Positions 11,139 to 23,080 of a stretch of DNA of 64,000 bases are shown piece after piece. This DNA comes from Girardinichthys multiradiatus (taxonomy: Eukaryota; Chordata; Actinopteri; Cyprinodontiformes; Goodeidae): the NCBI RefSeq assembly GCF_021462225.1, contig NC_061797.1, forward strand, positions 33,692,147 through 33,756,146, in the 5' to 3' direction. A program made the translations under genes and the position numbers. Every line of letters begins with the position of its first letter. Position 1 is the first letter of the stretch. The notes under the pieces were generated by a model, which was not told the origin of the DNA, made no database searches, and worked only from the letters and a program-made list of their open reading frames with translations.

Positions 11139-12782
11139 CTGAGGGGGAAAATTTGAATAAAAGAAAACAAACACAGCCAGTGTCATGTTAAGGAATCCAT
11201 CAACACACAAAGACTGTACTGCACCATACACACATGCAGACACTCAAACTTCCACACAGAACTTTAGCTGACTCTTATCACTTATTGCCTCCTCTTGTGC
11301 TGTTTTCCATCATCTCTATTCTTTTGCCTCCACTGTACCTCATCCCTCCCAATGCCCCTCCAGCCGTTGTTTTTTCTGCGGGTTTTGTGTTTTCCTCTCC
11401 CTACAGTGATGCTAATTTCTGCTGTAATCAGAAGAGAAGGGCTTAACGTCGCCTTTTAACCAACCCACTTAGACAAACATACAGAGCTGAGCAGCGCAGA
11501 ACAGAGAGAGAGAGCCTCATGCATTTTAATCACCTGCTAAGAAAATGAACCTTTATTTTAGGCCTAATCGCAAGCAGAGTCGAACAGGACGTGAACAAAG
11601 TGGACCAGAATGTGCATTAGTACTGTGAAAATGCTGATTATGAATGCGCAACACTTAGCTCATTAGCAGGGCACTTTTGTTAGCAGCTTGTTAATGCGTT
11701 CATATCTTTTAGGAGGAGTTCTTCAGCAGCAACTGAACATCTCCAGAACATTATTTTCAAAACCCACATGATGGTATCAGTCTGGTCTGTCTGGTTTGTA
11801 ACGCTGGGCTTTTACTTATTAATATTATGCAAATGTATGATGCTTCTAAAACTCTGCCTATTAGAATTACATTTTGAATCTATGAGAAGTGTTTGTTTTG
11901 ACAGAACGGATGTGCTTTTTGTCTTCAAACTTTTTCATTAATTTCTAAATCATCACAATCTAAAGATGGAAATGGTTTTAATCCTGTATATTTTCAAAGA
12001 AGCTAGACAGATGTAAATCATAAATTCACACCAGGTGTTAGTTTTTCATTTTAAATGCCAAATGTCTGGAACGTTTTGTAGAAGGAATGGATAAAATGGC
12101 AGGTATGAAATTGGTGTACAAATTGGTAAAAGGAGTAAATCGACCTGAAATCCTAGTGAGGACTGAACGTTCTCAGTAAGAACCTTGAATCTGTTTAAGA
12201 ATAACCTTCCGAGGCTTGAGGTATTCATTCGAAGCAGAGGCAAACTCTCCCCTATCTGGGGAGACGGCGTGTTCCATCAGACCCAAAACATCACGGCGTA
12301 AAGACTGCTCAAGACACGGAAGCAGAATCCCCCACTCCAGCCATGGCATTAACAACAAAGATAAACATACATGAGTGACAACCTTATTTCCTCAACCTTT
12401 TTCAATATTGTTTCACCTACTTCATGTTGATTGACAGGTTCTATTTAGTTGATGTCTTAACTCTACAAGTCAGACAGTAATCAAACCTGGGTGTGGCTAG
12501 TCAAACTGAAAAAGAAAATATGGTAACCAATGCTAATTAAAAAATTAACATGGGGGACAGTTATATTTTCATATATATTTTTAATAAATAAAATTTACTT
12601 TAAAATGTTTTTGTAAATGTATTGAGGTTATCTCTGATATTGCTTTCAGTTTCATGATTAATATTAAGCATGGAAGGTAAATGGTGAGTAGATCTGAAAT
12701 GTGTGGGGTCATGGGTGCAGTGCCCCACTGTTACCTGTGGAGCTGCTGGCACTCCTTTGATTTGCAATGCTGACTTTAGATA

Positions 12783-13491
12783 TACACTCACCGTCCACTT
12801 TATTAGGTACACTTGTCCAACTACCTGTTAACGTAAAATTCTAATCAGCCAATCACATGGCAGCAGCTCAATGCATTTAGGCATGTAGACATGGTCAAGA
12901 CGATCTTCTGCAGTTTAAACCGAGCATCAGAATGGGGAAGAAAGGTGATTTAACTGACTTTGAACGTGGCATGGTTGTTGGTGCCAGACAGGCTGGTCTG
13001 AGTATTGCAGAAACTGCTGATCTGCTGGGATTTTCACTTAGTACCAAATGAGCATCGTGTTAACGCCACAGCCTACTTGAGTATTGTTGCTGACCATATC
13101 CATCCCTTTATGACCACAGTGTACCCATCTTCTAATGGTTACTTACAGCAGGAGAACGCGCCATGTCATAAAGCACAAATCATCTCAGACTGGTTTCTTG
13201 AACATGACAATGAGTTCACTGGACTCAAATGGTCTCCACAGTCACCAGATCTCAAGCCAATAGAGCACCTTTGGGATGTGGTGGAACGGGAGATTCGTAT
13301 CATGGACGTGCAGCCGACAAATCTGCTGCATCTGTGTGATGCTATCATGTCAATATGGACCAAACTCTCTGAGGAATGTTTTCGGTACCTTGTTGAATCT
13401 ATGCCACGAAGGATTAAGGCAGTTCTAAAGGCCAAAGGGGGTCCAACCCAGTACTAGTAAGGTGTACCTAATAAAGTGGCCGGTGAGTGTA
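12783..13491 (+). mobile_element. Tc1 element (family C) with a large internal deletion
   Basis: Both ends carry tacactcacc/ggtgagtgta terminal repeats continuing into actttattaggtacac, flanked by TA. The 709-bp length is little over half of a full Tc1. The N-terminus of the transposase starts at 12932 (MGKKGDLTDFERGMVVGARQ) and runs to the first helix-turn-helix. It then jumps near 13035 to the C-terminal half. A much older copy of the same family lies at 45440-46597. Confidence 0.9.
12932..13457 (+). pseudogene. Tc1 transposase, deleted (family C)
   Basis: The N-terminal helix-turn-helix start (DFERGMVVGARQAGLSI) is fused, with a frame change, to the C-terminal catalytic half. The latter reads YLQQENAPCHKA (second acidic position is Glu-Asn here, usually QDN), SPDLKPIEHLWDVVE (catalytic Glu) and ends AKGGPTQY at 13457. 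The segment that should hold the first catalytic Asp is absent, so it cannot be active. Confidence 0.88.
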
Positions 13492-13937
13492 TAGGCACCC
13501 ATTCTCACAAGATGTGGCCAGCTTAAATGGTTTAGGCATGAAATTGGATCTTCTTTTTGGAGTCACAGATGTTTCCATCTTCAAATAATTTTAAAAGGTG
13601 CAAACTATTTCCTTTTCTCTTTTGCACCACACTAAAACTCAAAAACAATGTGTAAAAAACTGTTAGTGAAGAAAGCAAGGTCAATACCAAAATCTCAGTG
13701 TTACTGCATATAAACAATTAACTGCATGCATTTATGCTGCCATTTGTTCAGTAATTTGAGATTGTTTTGTTCTGTTGAAACCAGTCACATGCAAGTTAAT
13801 TTGGCAAACAGTAAGTATCAAGATAGAAATACCTCTAAGCCCCACATGAGTAAGGCGGGTAACACTATATAATAGGACCATACATGTAACCAAAATAAAA
13901 CATACTTTTGTATGTATATACCTGGTATTCATTTTAC

Positions 13938-14272
13938 CTGATGTTGGGTCCATTGGGCCGACATGGTGGTTGCCAAGAAATTGCCAGAAAAGATTCACTG
14001 ACTGCCACGACTGAAAGAGTTGCAATGTCTTCAGGTCTCGTAGGTAATGTGTAAGCAGGAGTTGGAAGACTTTCCGTGCATCCACCAACATATTCTCCAC
14101 CATTTGAACATGCCAGCACAGTAATACTGTAATTTGTGTACGGAACAAGGTCTGTTACAGTGACTTTGAGCTCAGAGGAATATCTGGTGTCATGAAAGAT
14201 TCGGGGCTCCGGGAGACGGATTTCATATCCATGAATCTCTCCATTAGGAATCAAAGGAAGTGACCAGGTGAC
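13938..14272 (-). CDS. ush2a: ush2a exon E12: rest of FN3 g and first half of FN3 h
   Basis: The acceptor is gtttcag and the donor is gtaaaa; phase 0 to phase 2. It reads VTWSLPLIPNGEIHGYEIRL, then VPYTNYSITVLACSNGG and GGCTESLP, then a new domain TRPEDIATLSVVAVSESF with ISWQPPCRPNGPN. The extended cysteine pair ACSNGGEYVGGC is a usherin feature. Confidence 0.95.
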
Positions 14273-14380
14273 CTGAAACAAATATTGGAGATTAAGAGAT
14301 TAATGCATTTTGTTAAAATACAACACACAGTTGAAATCCATTGGCAAGGAAAAATAGTCCATTTAATTTTTTCTACAGGG

Positions 14381-15250
14381 CCTTGTAAACTTGCATATGG
14401 AACCTTTTTGCATTTTGTTGCAGTACAACCACAAACATCTATTTATTTTACATTTTAAGTGGTAGATTAACACAAGGTAGCACATAATTGTGAAGTGGAA
14501 GAAAATAAATTGTTATAAAAAGAAATTAATAAATTGTGACCTAAATTTAAATAAAGCACTTCTGACTCAATACAATTAGGACATTTTTAATATAAATATA
14601 TACAAAAGGAAATGAAAAAAAAAATTTTTTTTTTGGTAAATGTGTATATATAGTGTGTTTTTAGTAAATAAAAAGACATGGTTGAATTAGTGCAAAAATG
14701 CATGGTATTGATCTGGGGAAATAAACTTTCTCCAAGATCTTGCATTGATGATGGTAGAGTCTGACCGCTGCACAAAGCCTTCTCAAGCACATCCCAAAGA
14801 TTCTCAATGGGGTTCGTCTCATGCTCCCTGAACCACTCTTTCACAATTCAAGCCCAATGAATCCTGGCATTGTCATCTTGGAATATGCCCATGCTATCAG
14901 GTAAGAAAAAATGCATTGATGGAATAACCTGGTCATTCAGTATATTCAGGTAGTCAGCTGACCTCATTCTTTGAACACATACTGTTGCTGAACCCAGACC
15001 TGACCAACTGCAGCAGCCCCAGACCATAGCACTGCCCTCACAGGCTTGTAAAGTAGGCACTAGGCATGATGGGTGCATCACTTCACCTGCCTCTCTTCTT
15101 ACCCTGATCTGCCCATCACTTTGGAACAGGGTAAATCTGGACTCATCATACCATATGACATTCTTTCATTGGTCCAGAGTCCAATCTTTATGGTCCCTAG
15201 CAAATAGAAGACTTTTTTTCAGGCCACATTTCTTCTTCAAAGACGACGGA
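14381..15250 (-). mobile_element. Tc1/mariner relic, 3' part
   Basis: The left end (cagggccttgtaaacttgca, then gcagtacaaccacaaac) is a decayed 3' terminal repeat. Going upstream on the minus strand, frames read NPIENLWDVLEKAL (catalytic Glu, near 14800), [13 protein letters not shown] (second Asp, near 14860), and [13 protein letters not shown] (near 15000). Sequence up to about 15250 resembles the region around the first Asp (ttggtccagagtccaatctt). Stops and frameshifts separate them. Confidence 0.82.
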
Positions 15251-18200
15251 CAACTATGTAGGTCAGCGACATTCTGGTCCACACTCCAAGCCAGCTGGTG
15301 GCAGCAATGCACCACATCGTTGTATGTCAACCGCCAGAAAACAACAAAGAAGAAGCTATGCGAGTCCTTGAACGCAGGTTGTTAAATTACTAGCTTGTGT
15401 GCTCACGCTTGCTGATAATACAATGAATTGGTGGTGCACAGATGAGTGATTAGAAAAAGATGGCTTCATCAAATATACATAAAGTGGATTATGAAAATCA
15501 CACATTTAAAGATGAATGGACAGAAGCATACGGTCTCTTACAGCACAACAGCGAGCATACGTGTGCTCACTCTGAGTACACAGAAAACACAAAAAGCCTT
15601 TCACTGACTAGGAAATGATCAAAGATTGCAAAGAAGCTGTGGCAGAAACACTTTAAGATGGAAAAGAAGGACAACAACTTAAGCAAAAGGTTATACAAAT
15701 TACCCTGCCTGTCACAAGCACAACATAGAGAGCAGAATTATACCAAGTTGCACAAACCCAGCTCGAGTGAGCCATTCAAAGTGTTTAATATTGGTACTTA
15801 AATTGGATTGCTCTTTTCTGTTCAGCATATGATTTCATAGGCATATAAATAATTGATCCATAGTTAAAAAAAACTCTAGTGGTATTTAAATGTTAAATAA
15901 AGAAGAAATAAAATATTTTTGCCTCTTGATTTAAAATGTTCAGACCCCAGTGTTTGGACGAGGGAGGGAGCGGACCTCCTCCTATTTTATTTCGGGACCC
16001 CTGGCCTATACCATAAAATCCTAACAAAATTGAATAAAGATTGTGGTTGTAACATCATAAAGTTGGATTTTTTTAAATACTTTTGCAAGGTACATCAACT
16101 CGTTATCTAATACAAGCTATAACAGAAAAAAACCTTTGTGTATGCACGTAAGAACATATGTATATTGGATTCTGAACACATTGTATTGTCAGTTTAGAGT
16201 GGCACCAGCAACATAAAGGAAGGTGAGGAAAAACACTGTTAGGATGGCCACTGTGTGTGTCCTCAGCACTGTCTTGTAGGAAAACATAACCTGACTTTGA
16301 CTTAAGTAGAAGGTTTCTTTCATCACATTTAAAACAGGGCACACACAAACAGGCAATCTCTCTCTCTCTCTCTCTCACACACAAACACCATGCTAAAATA
16401 ATGAAAGCGGCTCGTAATGGAATTGCTGCATGCAAAAACAAAAGCTAAGCATTGTATCTGACTTGGAATCAGTTCAGTCTGACAGCATTTCAGAGCCAGG
16501 ACAAAGATAAAAGCTAAACACATAAATGATAGCACACACATACATAAATGAAAAATCTGTCACAGTAATCACTGGATTGATGCAACGATTCTGAGATAAG
16601 CAGCAACAAAGTTTAGAAATTATGGATACTCAACAACACACTTGGGGAAATAAACTGTAATGAAATTACTTAGTAAACAGATTGTTAATACAAGTGTAGA
16701 TGATGAAGTGGTCAATGTTGATGAGAATATTATGAATGAATGTCAAGACTAATTATTTATCATGCAACCTTGATATTTTAACAGGCGACTCTGAGAGGTG
16801 ATACAGGACACACACATGCAGATGCATACACATGAATAACACCTTCTAACTACAGAAAGACAATCACATACTCAAAGGCGCACAAACACCACAACTGGGC
16901 AGGGTCATTTTGAGTTAGGTAGCTCATTTCCCAAAGTGCGTGTTGAGTGTGCTCTGTGGTGGAAGTCATTTACAGATTGAATAGCTTGATGTAATCTGGT
17001 GATGGTGAAGACACCAGAGACCCTGACACTGGCACTGGGGCTGAGGCCAGTACAATATGTTTGTGTGTGTATGGGTATTTGTAAATAAGTAAGACTGAAG
17101 TTTACACTGACAAAACAAATGTATGTTGGGGTGTCTATGGTTTTATTCAGATAACGAAATGCATAAACTGTAAAAAACTGCAATATTACTTTTAAAATTG
17201 TTTCCAACCAAAGTCAAACAGCTTTAGGTTAGAATAATTTTTTTTTTCATTCTTCTATTCAAACACCCTATGAAAACTTGTGTATTTTTGTAACACATTT
17301 AGATATATGGATATTTAATTATATTCGAAATAAACGAATAAACTAAACTTTAGCCAATTTTAACAATATTTAGAGATTAAAGTATTATAAATAAACAAAC
17401 ATATTTGAAATCACCCATTCCACTGAAAAACTCCGCTGGCAGAGGTCATCAAAAACAGCAACCAACAGTATCAGGTCTGGCAGTCAAAGCAAGTTTACCC
17501 TGAGCGCAAACTGCAAACAGGGGCTTCTTGTGGCCTTCTTTCTTCTTGCCACTCTTCCTCAAAGGATAGATTTGTGGAGAGCACGAGTAATAGTTCTCCT
17601 TTCAACCGATTTTCCCACCAGAGCAGTGCATCTGTCCAACCTTTTCACAGTTACCATGGGCCACTTGGCTGCTTATATTGCATTTGTGCCATATTCCTTC
17701 CATTTTCAGGTGATGAACTGAACAGAGCTCCATTAGATATTCCAAGCTACAGTTAATGTTTTAAAACCTCCCTTTAAAACTTCTCAATTTTATCCCAGAT
17801 ATGTTCCTTGGTCTTCTTGAAGTTGCCTGTTCACTAATGTTTTTGAACATACATCTGAGGCCTTCGCAGTACAGCAAGATACTGAGCTTAAATCACACCC
17901 ATGTGGACAGCAGAGATGGTGACTCCAGTCTGAAACTTCAAGTTGCTAATAAGTACCACAAATAAAGACTTCAGACTTGACTTAGACGTGTGTCTCAAAG
18001 AGCTGACTTGTCTTTAAAGTTTTGGTATGAGATTAGTCTTAAGGGCAATATTTACTCTGCAACAAAAGAGAAATTTGTTCTTTTACTCCAGGTGGAAAGA
18101 AAAGTTCCTTCTGGAAAGGACTTCTCATACTGACTTCACAAGGAGAAAAAAACAATTTCCCTTTTATTGGGATGTCTTTATAGACCTTTATCTCATGTAA

Positions 18201-18369
18201 TCAGCAGTGAAAAGCATGTAATCTACAACCATAGTAGCGCTGACAGGTGCAGTATGTATTTTACTTTAAAAGAATACGTTTGATTATCAACCAGTGACAT
18301 TCACAGACTGCCGGCTGTTTATGGCTCATAACAATCTGCTTTAGCTTCATAACGTAGCTCTTCATGGTG

Positions 18370-19737
18370 GGTTCCCAAGAAACCCACCATCATAGGATTA
18401 AATGACTACAGGCCTGTAGCCCTGACGTCTGTGGTCATGAAATCCTTTGAGCGGCTAGTGTTGAAGCACCTGAAAGGCCCCCTGCTGGACCCCCTGCAAT
18501 TTGCTTACCGAGCAAACAGGTCGGCAGATGATGCTGTTAACTTAGGTCTACACTTCATCCTGCAACACCTCGACCACCCAGGGATGTACGCCAAGATCCT
18601 GTTTGTAGACTTCAGCTCGGCCTTCAACACCATCATACCAGATATCCTCCACCAGAAGCTCACCCAGCTCAACGTCCCAGCCTCCACCTGCCAGTGGATC
18701 AACAGCTTCCTGACGGACTGACAGCAGCAGGTGAGACTGGGGAGCATCTTCTCCCGATCCAGATCAATAAGTACTGGTGCCCCCCTAGGGTGTGTTCTAT
18801 CCCCACTCCTCTTCTATCTGTACACAAATGACTGCACCTCATCGGACTTGTCCGTGAAACTCCTGAAGTTTGTAGACGACACCACTGTCATTGGTCTGAT
18901 CCAGGATGATGATATGGTGATGAATCTGCATACAGACAGGAGGTGGATCGGCTGGTACACTGGTGCGGTCAGAACTACCTTGAACTGAACCCACTCAAGA
19001 CTGTGGAAATGGTGGTGGACTTTCGGAGAACACCATCCCCATACACCCCCCTCACCATCCTCAACAACACTGTATCGGCCGTGGACCACTTCAGGTTCTT
19101 AGGAACCACCATCTCTGAGGACCTGAGATGGTCTTCACACATAGACACTGTTCGAAGGAAGGCCCAGCAGAGACTGTACTTCCTGAGGCAACTCAAGAAG
19201 TTCAACCTTCCACAGGAGCTGTTGGTCATCTTCTACACTGCCATCATTCAGTCTGTCCTGTCTTCATCCATCTCAGTGTGGTTTGGCTCATCCACAAAAC
19301 AGGACAGGTCCAGACTGCAACAAATAATCAGGACTGCAGAGAGAATAATCAGGGCTGACCATCCCTCCATCCAGGACTTATACAGGTCTAGGGTCAGAAA
19401 AAGAGCTGCTAAATTCTCTGCAGACCCCACACACCCTGCACATAAACTGTTTAGAGTTTTACCTTCAGGCCGCCGCTACAGAGCACTGTTCACTAAAACC
19501 AGCCGCCACAAAGACAGTTTCTTCCCCCAGGCTGTTTCTGTGATGAACATTTAATAGAGTACAAAACAACAGCATACAGATGTTGCAAATGCACCATTTT
19601 TATTATATATGTGTATATTGTACATTGTAAATATGTATATTCTGTAATACAAAAACAAAACCAAAGAGCAAAGTGTACCGGAGTCAAATTCCTTGTTTTT
19701 ATGCACGAACTTGGCAATAAAGCTGATTCTGATTCTT
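18370..19737 (+). mobile_element. L2-like LINE (5'-truncated, broken)
   Basis: The plus strand reads reverse transcriptase from [20 protein letters not shown] (18398), [13 protein letters not shown] (near 18605), APLGCVLSPLLFYLYTNDC (near 18780) and KFVDDTTVIG (near 18870, in place of the usual FADD/YVDD). After a frameshift near 18940 it continues FRRTPSPYTPLTI, FRFLGTTIS and ends SFFPQAVSVMNI. A TGA at 18719-18721 replaces a Trp. The 3' end is aataaagctgattctgattc (19717-19736), the TGATTC-type tail of L2-like fish LINEs. Confidence 0.88.
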
Positions 19738-19979
19738 CAGTAATGTCTCTCAAAATAAACATTGTAATAAATAACTTTGGGTTGTTTCAGAACGAAATAA
19801 ACTAAACCTTTCTCAACCATTATCTTGCTGTTACAACTACTTCATTATAAAGTGTGGCATTCTCTATCGTTTACTCAATGCAATGCACCTTACTTACTAT
19901 AATTGAGAACATCTCTAATAACTTTACTATTTAGACATGACAATAAATGCTTCAAATATTATCGGGTATGAATGAATGA

Positions 19980-20235
19980 GGCTTAACTGGTTGCACTTGA
20001 GTCTATTTAGTGGTATCAGAGTAAGGGGGCTGAATACATATGCACACATTTCAGCTTTTTATTTGTAGAAAAAGTTTGAAAATCAAGTATCCTTTTCTTT
20101 TTATGTCACAATTATGTGCTACTTTGACTTAGTCAATTAGATAGTAGCCAAATAATTTACATTAAAGTTTGTGGTTGGAACGGGAAACATTTGAAAATGT
20201 TTAAGGGGTATGAATACTTCTGCAAAGCACCATAC
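19980..20235 (+). mobile_element. Tc1 terminal fragment
   Basis: It has gggggctgaatacatatgca, then cacaattatgtgctactttg, gtttgtggttgg and aaggggtatgaatacttctg ending gcaccata. This is the 3' terminal region of the common fish Tc1 family whose pieces also lie at 14381-14620 (inverted) and 725-1376. No coding sequence. Confidence 0.75.
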
Positions 20236-21417
20236 CTCTAGAAAAGTCTGTAGCATAATGGACTTTTCACAGATTTTTCACAGAATCTTGTAATTTATCA
20301 ACTTTGGTAAAAAAGTATGTTTTGATGCTTTCAGCAATTCCAAATATACAGTCATTTTTGTTAGTTAATGAAGATAATGTAAATGCAGGAATTTAAATAC
20401 ATTTCATACTTTTTGCTTTTGTGTTGTATGAGAATTTGGTTTAAAAAAATAAATAAATGAAAGCCTGTACATTGAAAGCATTTCATAGCATGAAAGCATG
20501 CATTTATGATGTATACCTTAGTTAGATAGTTCTAATCACACTATTAGTTCCACTAAACAGCTGTAGATGTCTCTAAATTTTCATCTGTGTTGGTTTGAAT
20601 AGACCTTTTTCCTCATAGGCCAGAAATGTGTTTTTTGGCAGAGAAGAAGAACCCATGTATGGATTAAATGCGAGGAAGATGTTCAAAACCTCCAATGTGT
20701 TGTCAAGGTCAGCTGATAACCAGGAAGCAGCTTCCTGTCTGCCCAATTAGCAGCAACCAGGAAGGAACTCTTTTCTTCTTAGACCTGTGACCCTTAAAGC
20801 TGTGCTGCTGCAGCAATGACGGGGGCGGTGCTGAAATGATGACAGGCATTAGCATTTTTCTGCAGTTAGCATTAGTGTAGGGCTGTGAGTGCAAGTGTGT
20901 GCGCATCTTTGTGTGTGGATGCATGTAATATTGTTTCAGTGGCTTTCAAAGATAGGCCTTGATGAGAGATTAGCCACTGGTGGAAATCCACTCCAGTCAC
21001 TCCTTCAAAATGGCCGACAGGAAGGAAGCTGCAACAGACAGGGTCACAGCCCCTCCCATATCTGAAGGGGACCTTGAGTTGAATGCTCCTCTCTCTCATT
21101 AAATCCGAAAAGGGAAAGACAGAAGAATCCATGTGACATTGCTTTGTCTTTTTTACTCGATCAAACACACAGTGACTGAAGGAGATTCTCAATGAAGTAC
21201 TACTTTATTTCTTTGGTTTGAAAAAATATAAACACTCTAAAAGTCATTACAGGACTGTTCTGTGATTTAGATATTTTTAAACTACAAACTGTCTTGTAAG
21301 GTAAAACTGTTCTGTATCAGCATTCTATGCCTTATTTAGACAATACTACAATCCAATGTACATTCATCAGCATGTAGGAGAGTAAGAACAAAAGTAAGAC
21401 AATAAGAAAACCCTTAC

Positions 21418-21506
21418 TTCAAGCGACTCTGATCCAAGAACTTTCACTCTTGGGGGACTCAGTCCAGCTGGCCGAGAAGGTCTGGTGGTGACACTGACCC
21501 AGGGCC
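21418..21506 (-). CDS. ush2a: ush2a exon E11 (89 bp): FN3 f/g boundary
   Basis: This is the shortest exon in the window. The acceptor is catgcag and the donor is gtaagg; it starts with two bases of a split codon and ends in phase 0. It reads WVSVTTRPSRPAGLSPPRVK, then VLGSESLE. TTRPSRPAG matches mammalian usherin directly. It lies 115 bp from E10. Confidence 0.92.
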
Positions 21507-21621
21507 CTGCATGTATTAAAATATATAGTTTAAGTACCATTTAAAAAAATAAATGAGGTAGAAACGTGAAACATCTGACTTGGACTGAAAACAGTGTGTA
21601 AGGCTGTTACTCCAGCCTTAC

Positions 21622-21788
21622 CTGTAGACTTTCCAGCCTGATTATGGAGCACAAGCCGATACTGGTAGACCGTCCAAGGACTGAGAGCTGATGAGGAGTC
21701 GAGGAACGACAAAGGGGGAGGAACTGGCAGAAGATGCCCTACTGTGGAGACTTGTTTGGTTGTGGCAACTCTGCGCTCAATCTCCCAG
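21622..21788 (-). CDS. ush2a: ush2a exon E10: second half of FN3 f
   Basis: The acceptor is gctgtag and the donor is gtaagg; one base completes an Arg codon and one base is left over. It reads WEIERRVATT, then SSSALSPWTVYQYRLVLHNQ, matching the ALSPWTKYEYR-type strand of usherin. A 92-bp intron separates it from E9. Confidence 0.92.
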
Positions 21789-21880
21789 CTACAGCGAACA
21801 CAGGGTTCAGGTACATACACATGCATACAGACTAATATAAAGAATAAAATGTAAAAGATGGACTGAAGACTGTTTCTTAC

Positions 21881-22050
21881 CGTTCTAGTGGTCCATTGCT
21901 TCTTTCCGGTGCACCCCAGGACAAGAGAACAGATGTTGGTGTGTCAGAGTAAAGGTGAGGTGCAGGCACCCCTTCAGGTGGAGCTGGGAGGGTCTGGAAA
22001 TACTGAGACATCCCAGAAACTGAGCAACCAACACGTGTGCATGCTCTTAC
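21881..22050 (-). CDS. ush2a: ush2a exon E9: end of FN3 e and start of FN3 f
   Basis: The acceptor is catccag and the donor is gtaaga; phase 0 to phase 2. It begins with VRACTRVGCS (usherin cysteine pair) and continues LPAPPEGVPAPHLYSDTPTS and LLSWGAPERSNGPLE. The SDTPTS block is shared with mammalian usherin. This exon is missing from a simple Met-to-stop scan because no Met precedes it. Confidence 0.93.
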
Positions 22051-22379
22051 CTGGATGATGGAAAAAACTTTGTAACATCACAATATTTCAATATTTGTTT
22101 CTTTTCCAAAGGTCATCCTCAACTATAGTTGCAGTTTACTATAACTATGACTGGAAACAATAAATGAACACCAATTTGTAATGTAGTCTAACATGTTGTT
22201 AAAATTGTAAATAATGATTTTATCACTATGAAAACATTGTAATATTTCTTACTGGAAAATAAGCAGAAAAAAGGAGAACAAATAAATATGCTTTTCATTA
22301 AATCATTTATGTTTTTAATTTTATACAGTACAGTGTTGTCTTCTATTGTATTGCTAAATTTACAACTTCACTGGAGTAC
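22051..22379 (-). other. ush2a: ush2a intron E8/E9
   Basis: 329 bp of AT-rich intron without recognised features. Confidence 0.85.
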
Positions 22380-23080
22380 CTGGAGGCTGAACATTTGGTA
22401 GGGAAGTAGATTGAGGAAAGTGTAACTTGTGGTATTTCCAGGAACAGTGATGGACAGCGGAGTAGATCTTGAAGCAGCAGCAAAAAAACTGGAGACTGGG
22501 CTGGTGAATGGCTCTTGTGTAATGAAATGATCAGGATTAAAGCTGCTTGCAGTATAATTTGGGGCTGACAGTGAGAAGTCTGGATTTACGCTGCTGGTGT
22601 TGGGCTCAGCTGGTTTGAATAAGATAATATTGTGGTCATGACTTTCAGTGCTCTCACTAGATGACTTGGTCTGATTCTTTTTAACAGTAGCAGGCCTCAT
22701 GGTGGAGAAATGGATGATGTGTGCATTTTCTTGACTTGTGCTCAATTTGTCATCATAATCTGCAGAAGACACAGAGTTGTGGCTCGAGCCCTTAGGTCTG
22801 CTAGGATTTGACGATGTCAAAAAGTTAAAATCTGAATTTTGGAGTAATCCAATAATGCTGGACATCAGACCTGGTTTAGATGATAAATTTGAGCTGTAGG
22901 TTGAGATGGTGCTGGTGACTAAATTAGGTTCATAATCTGAAGAATTGATGGAACCTGGGTAAAGTAAAAAAATTGTATAATTTGTAATAATTCCATTTGT
23001 TTGTGCTGGAGGATCCCAGGTAACTGATACACTCCGAGAATAAAGTTCCACAATGGCCGGTGTGTCTACTGGTCCTGGAC
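22380..23080 (-). CDS. ush2a: ush2a exon E8: FN3 e with a long Ser/Thr/Asn-rich insertion
   Basis: At 701 bp this is the longest exon here. The acceptor is ttctgtag and the donor is gtactc; two bases complete a Cys codon and the exon ends in phase 0. The first 39 codons are a normal FN3 start (VSVTWDPPAQTNG, then ITNYTIFLL). The last part, VPGNTTSYTFLNLLPYQ, is the normal second half. Between them (about 22452-22961) lie about 170 residues rich in Ser, Thr, Asn and Pro, with N-glycosylation sequons NSS, NLS, NQT, NTS and NYT. There is no stop or frame change and no visible splice pair that would remove the block while keeping the frame, so I read it as coding. Confidence 0.9.

Larger units (their letters stand above)
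11139..13937 (-). other. ush2a: ush2a intron E12/E13
   Basis: 2.8 kb. It holds one internally deleted Tc1 element (12783-13491). The remainder (11139-12780 and 13494-13937) shows no recognised repeat, RNA gene or alternative exon. Confidence 0.75.
14273..21417 (-). other. ush2a: ush2a intron E11/E12
   Basis: 7.1 kb. It contains a minus-strand Tc1 relic (14381-15250), an L2-like LINE (18370-19737) and a Tc1 terminal fragment (19980-20235). A short (TC)n/(CA)n tract lies at 16356-16386. Bases 15260-18369 and 20240-21417 show nothing recognisable. Confidence 0.75.
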
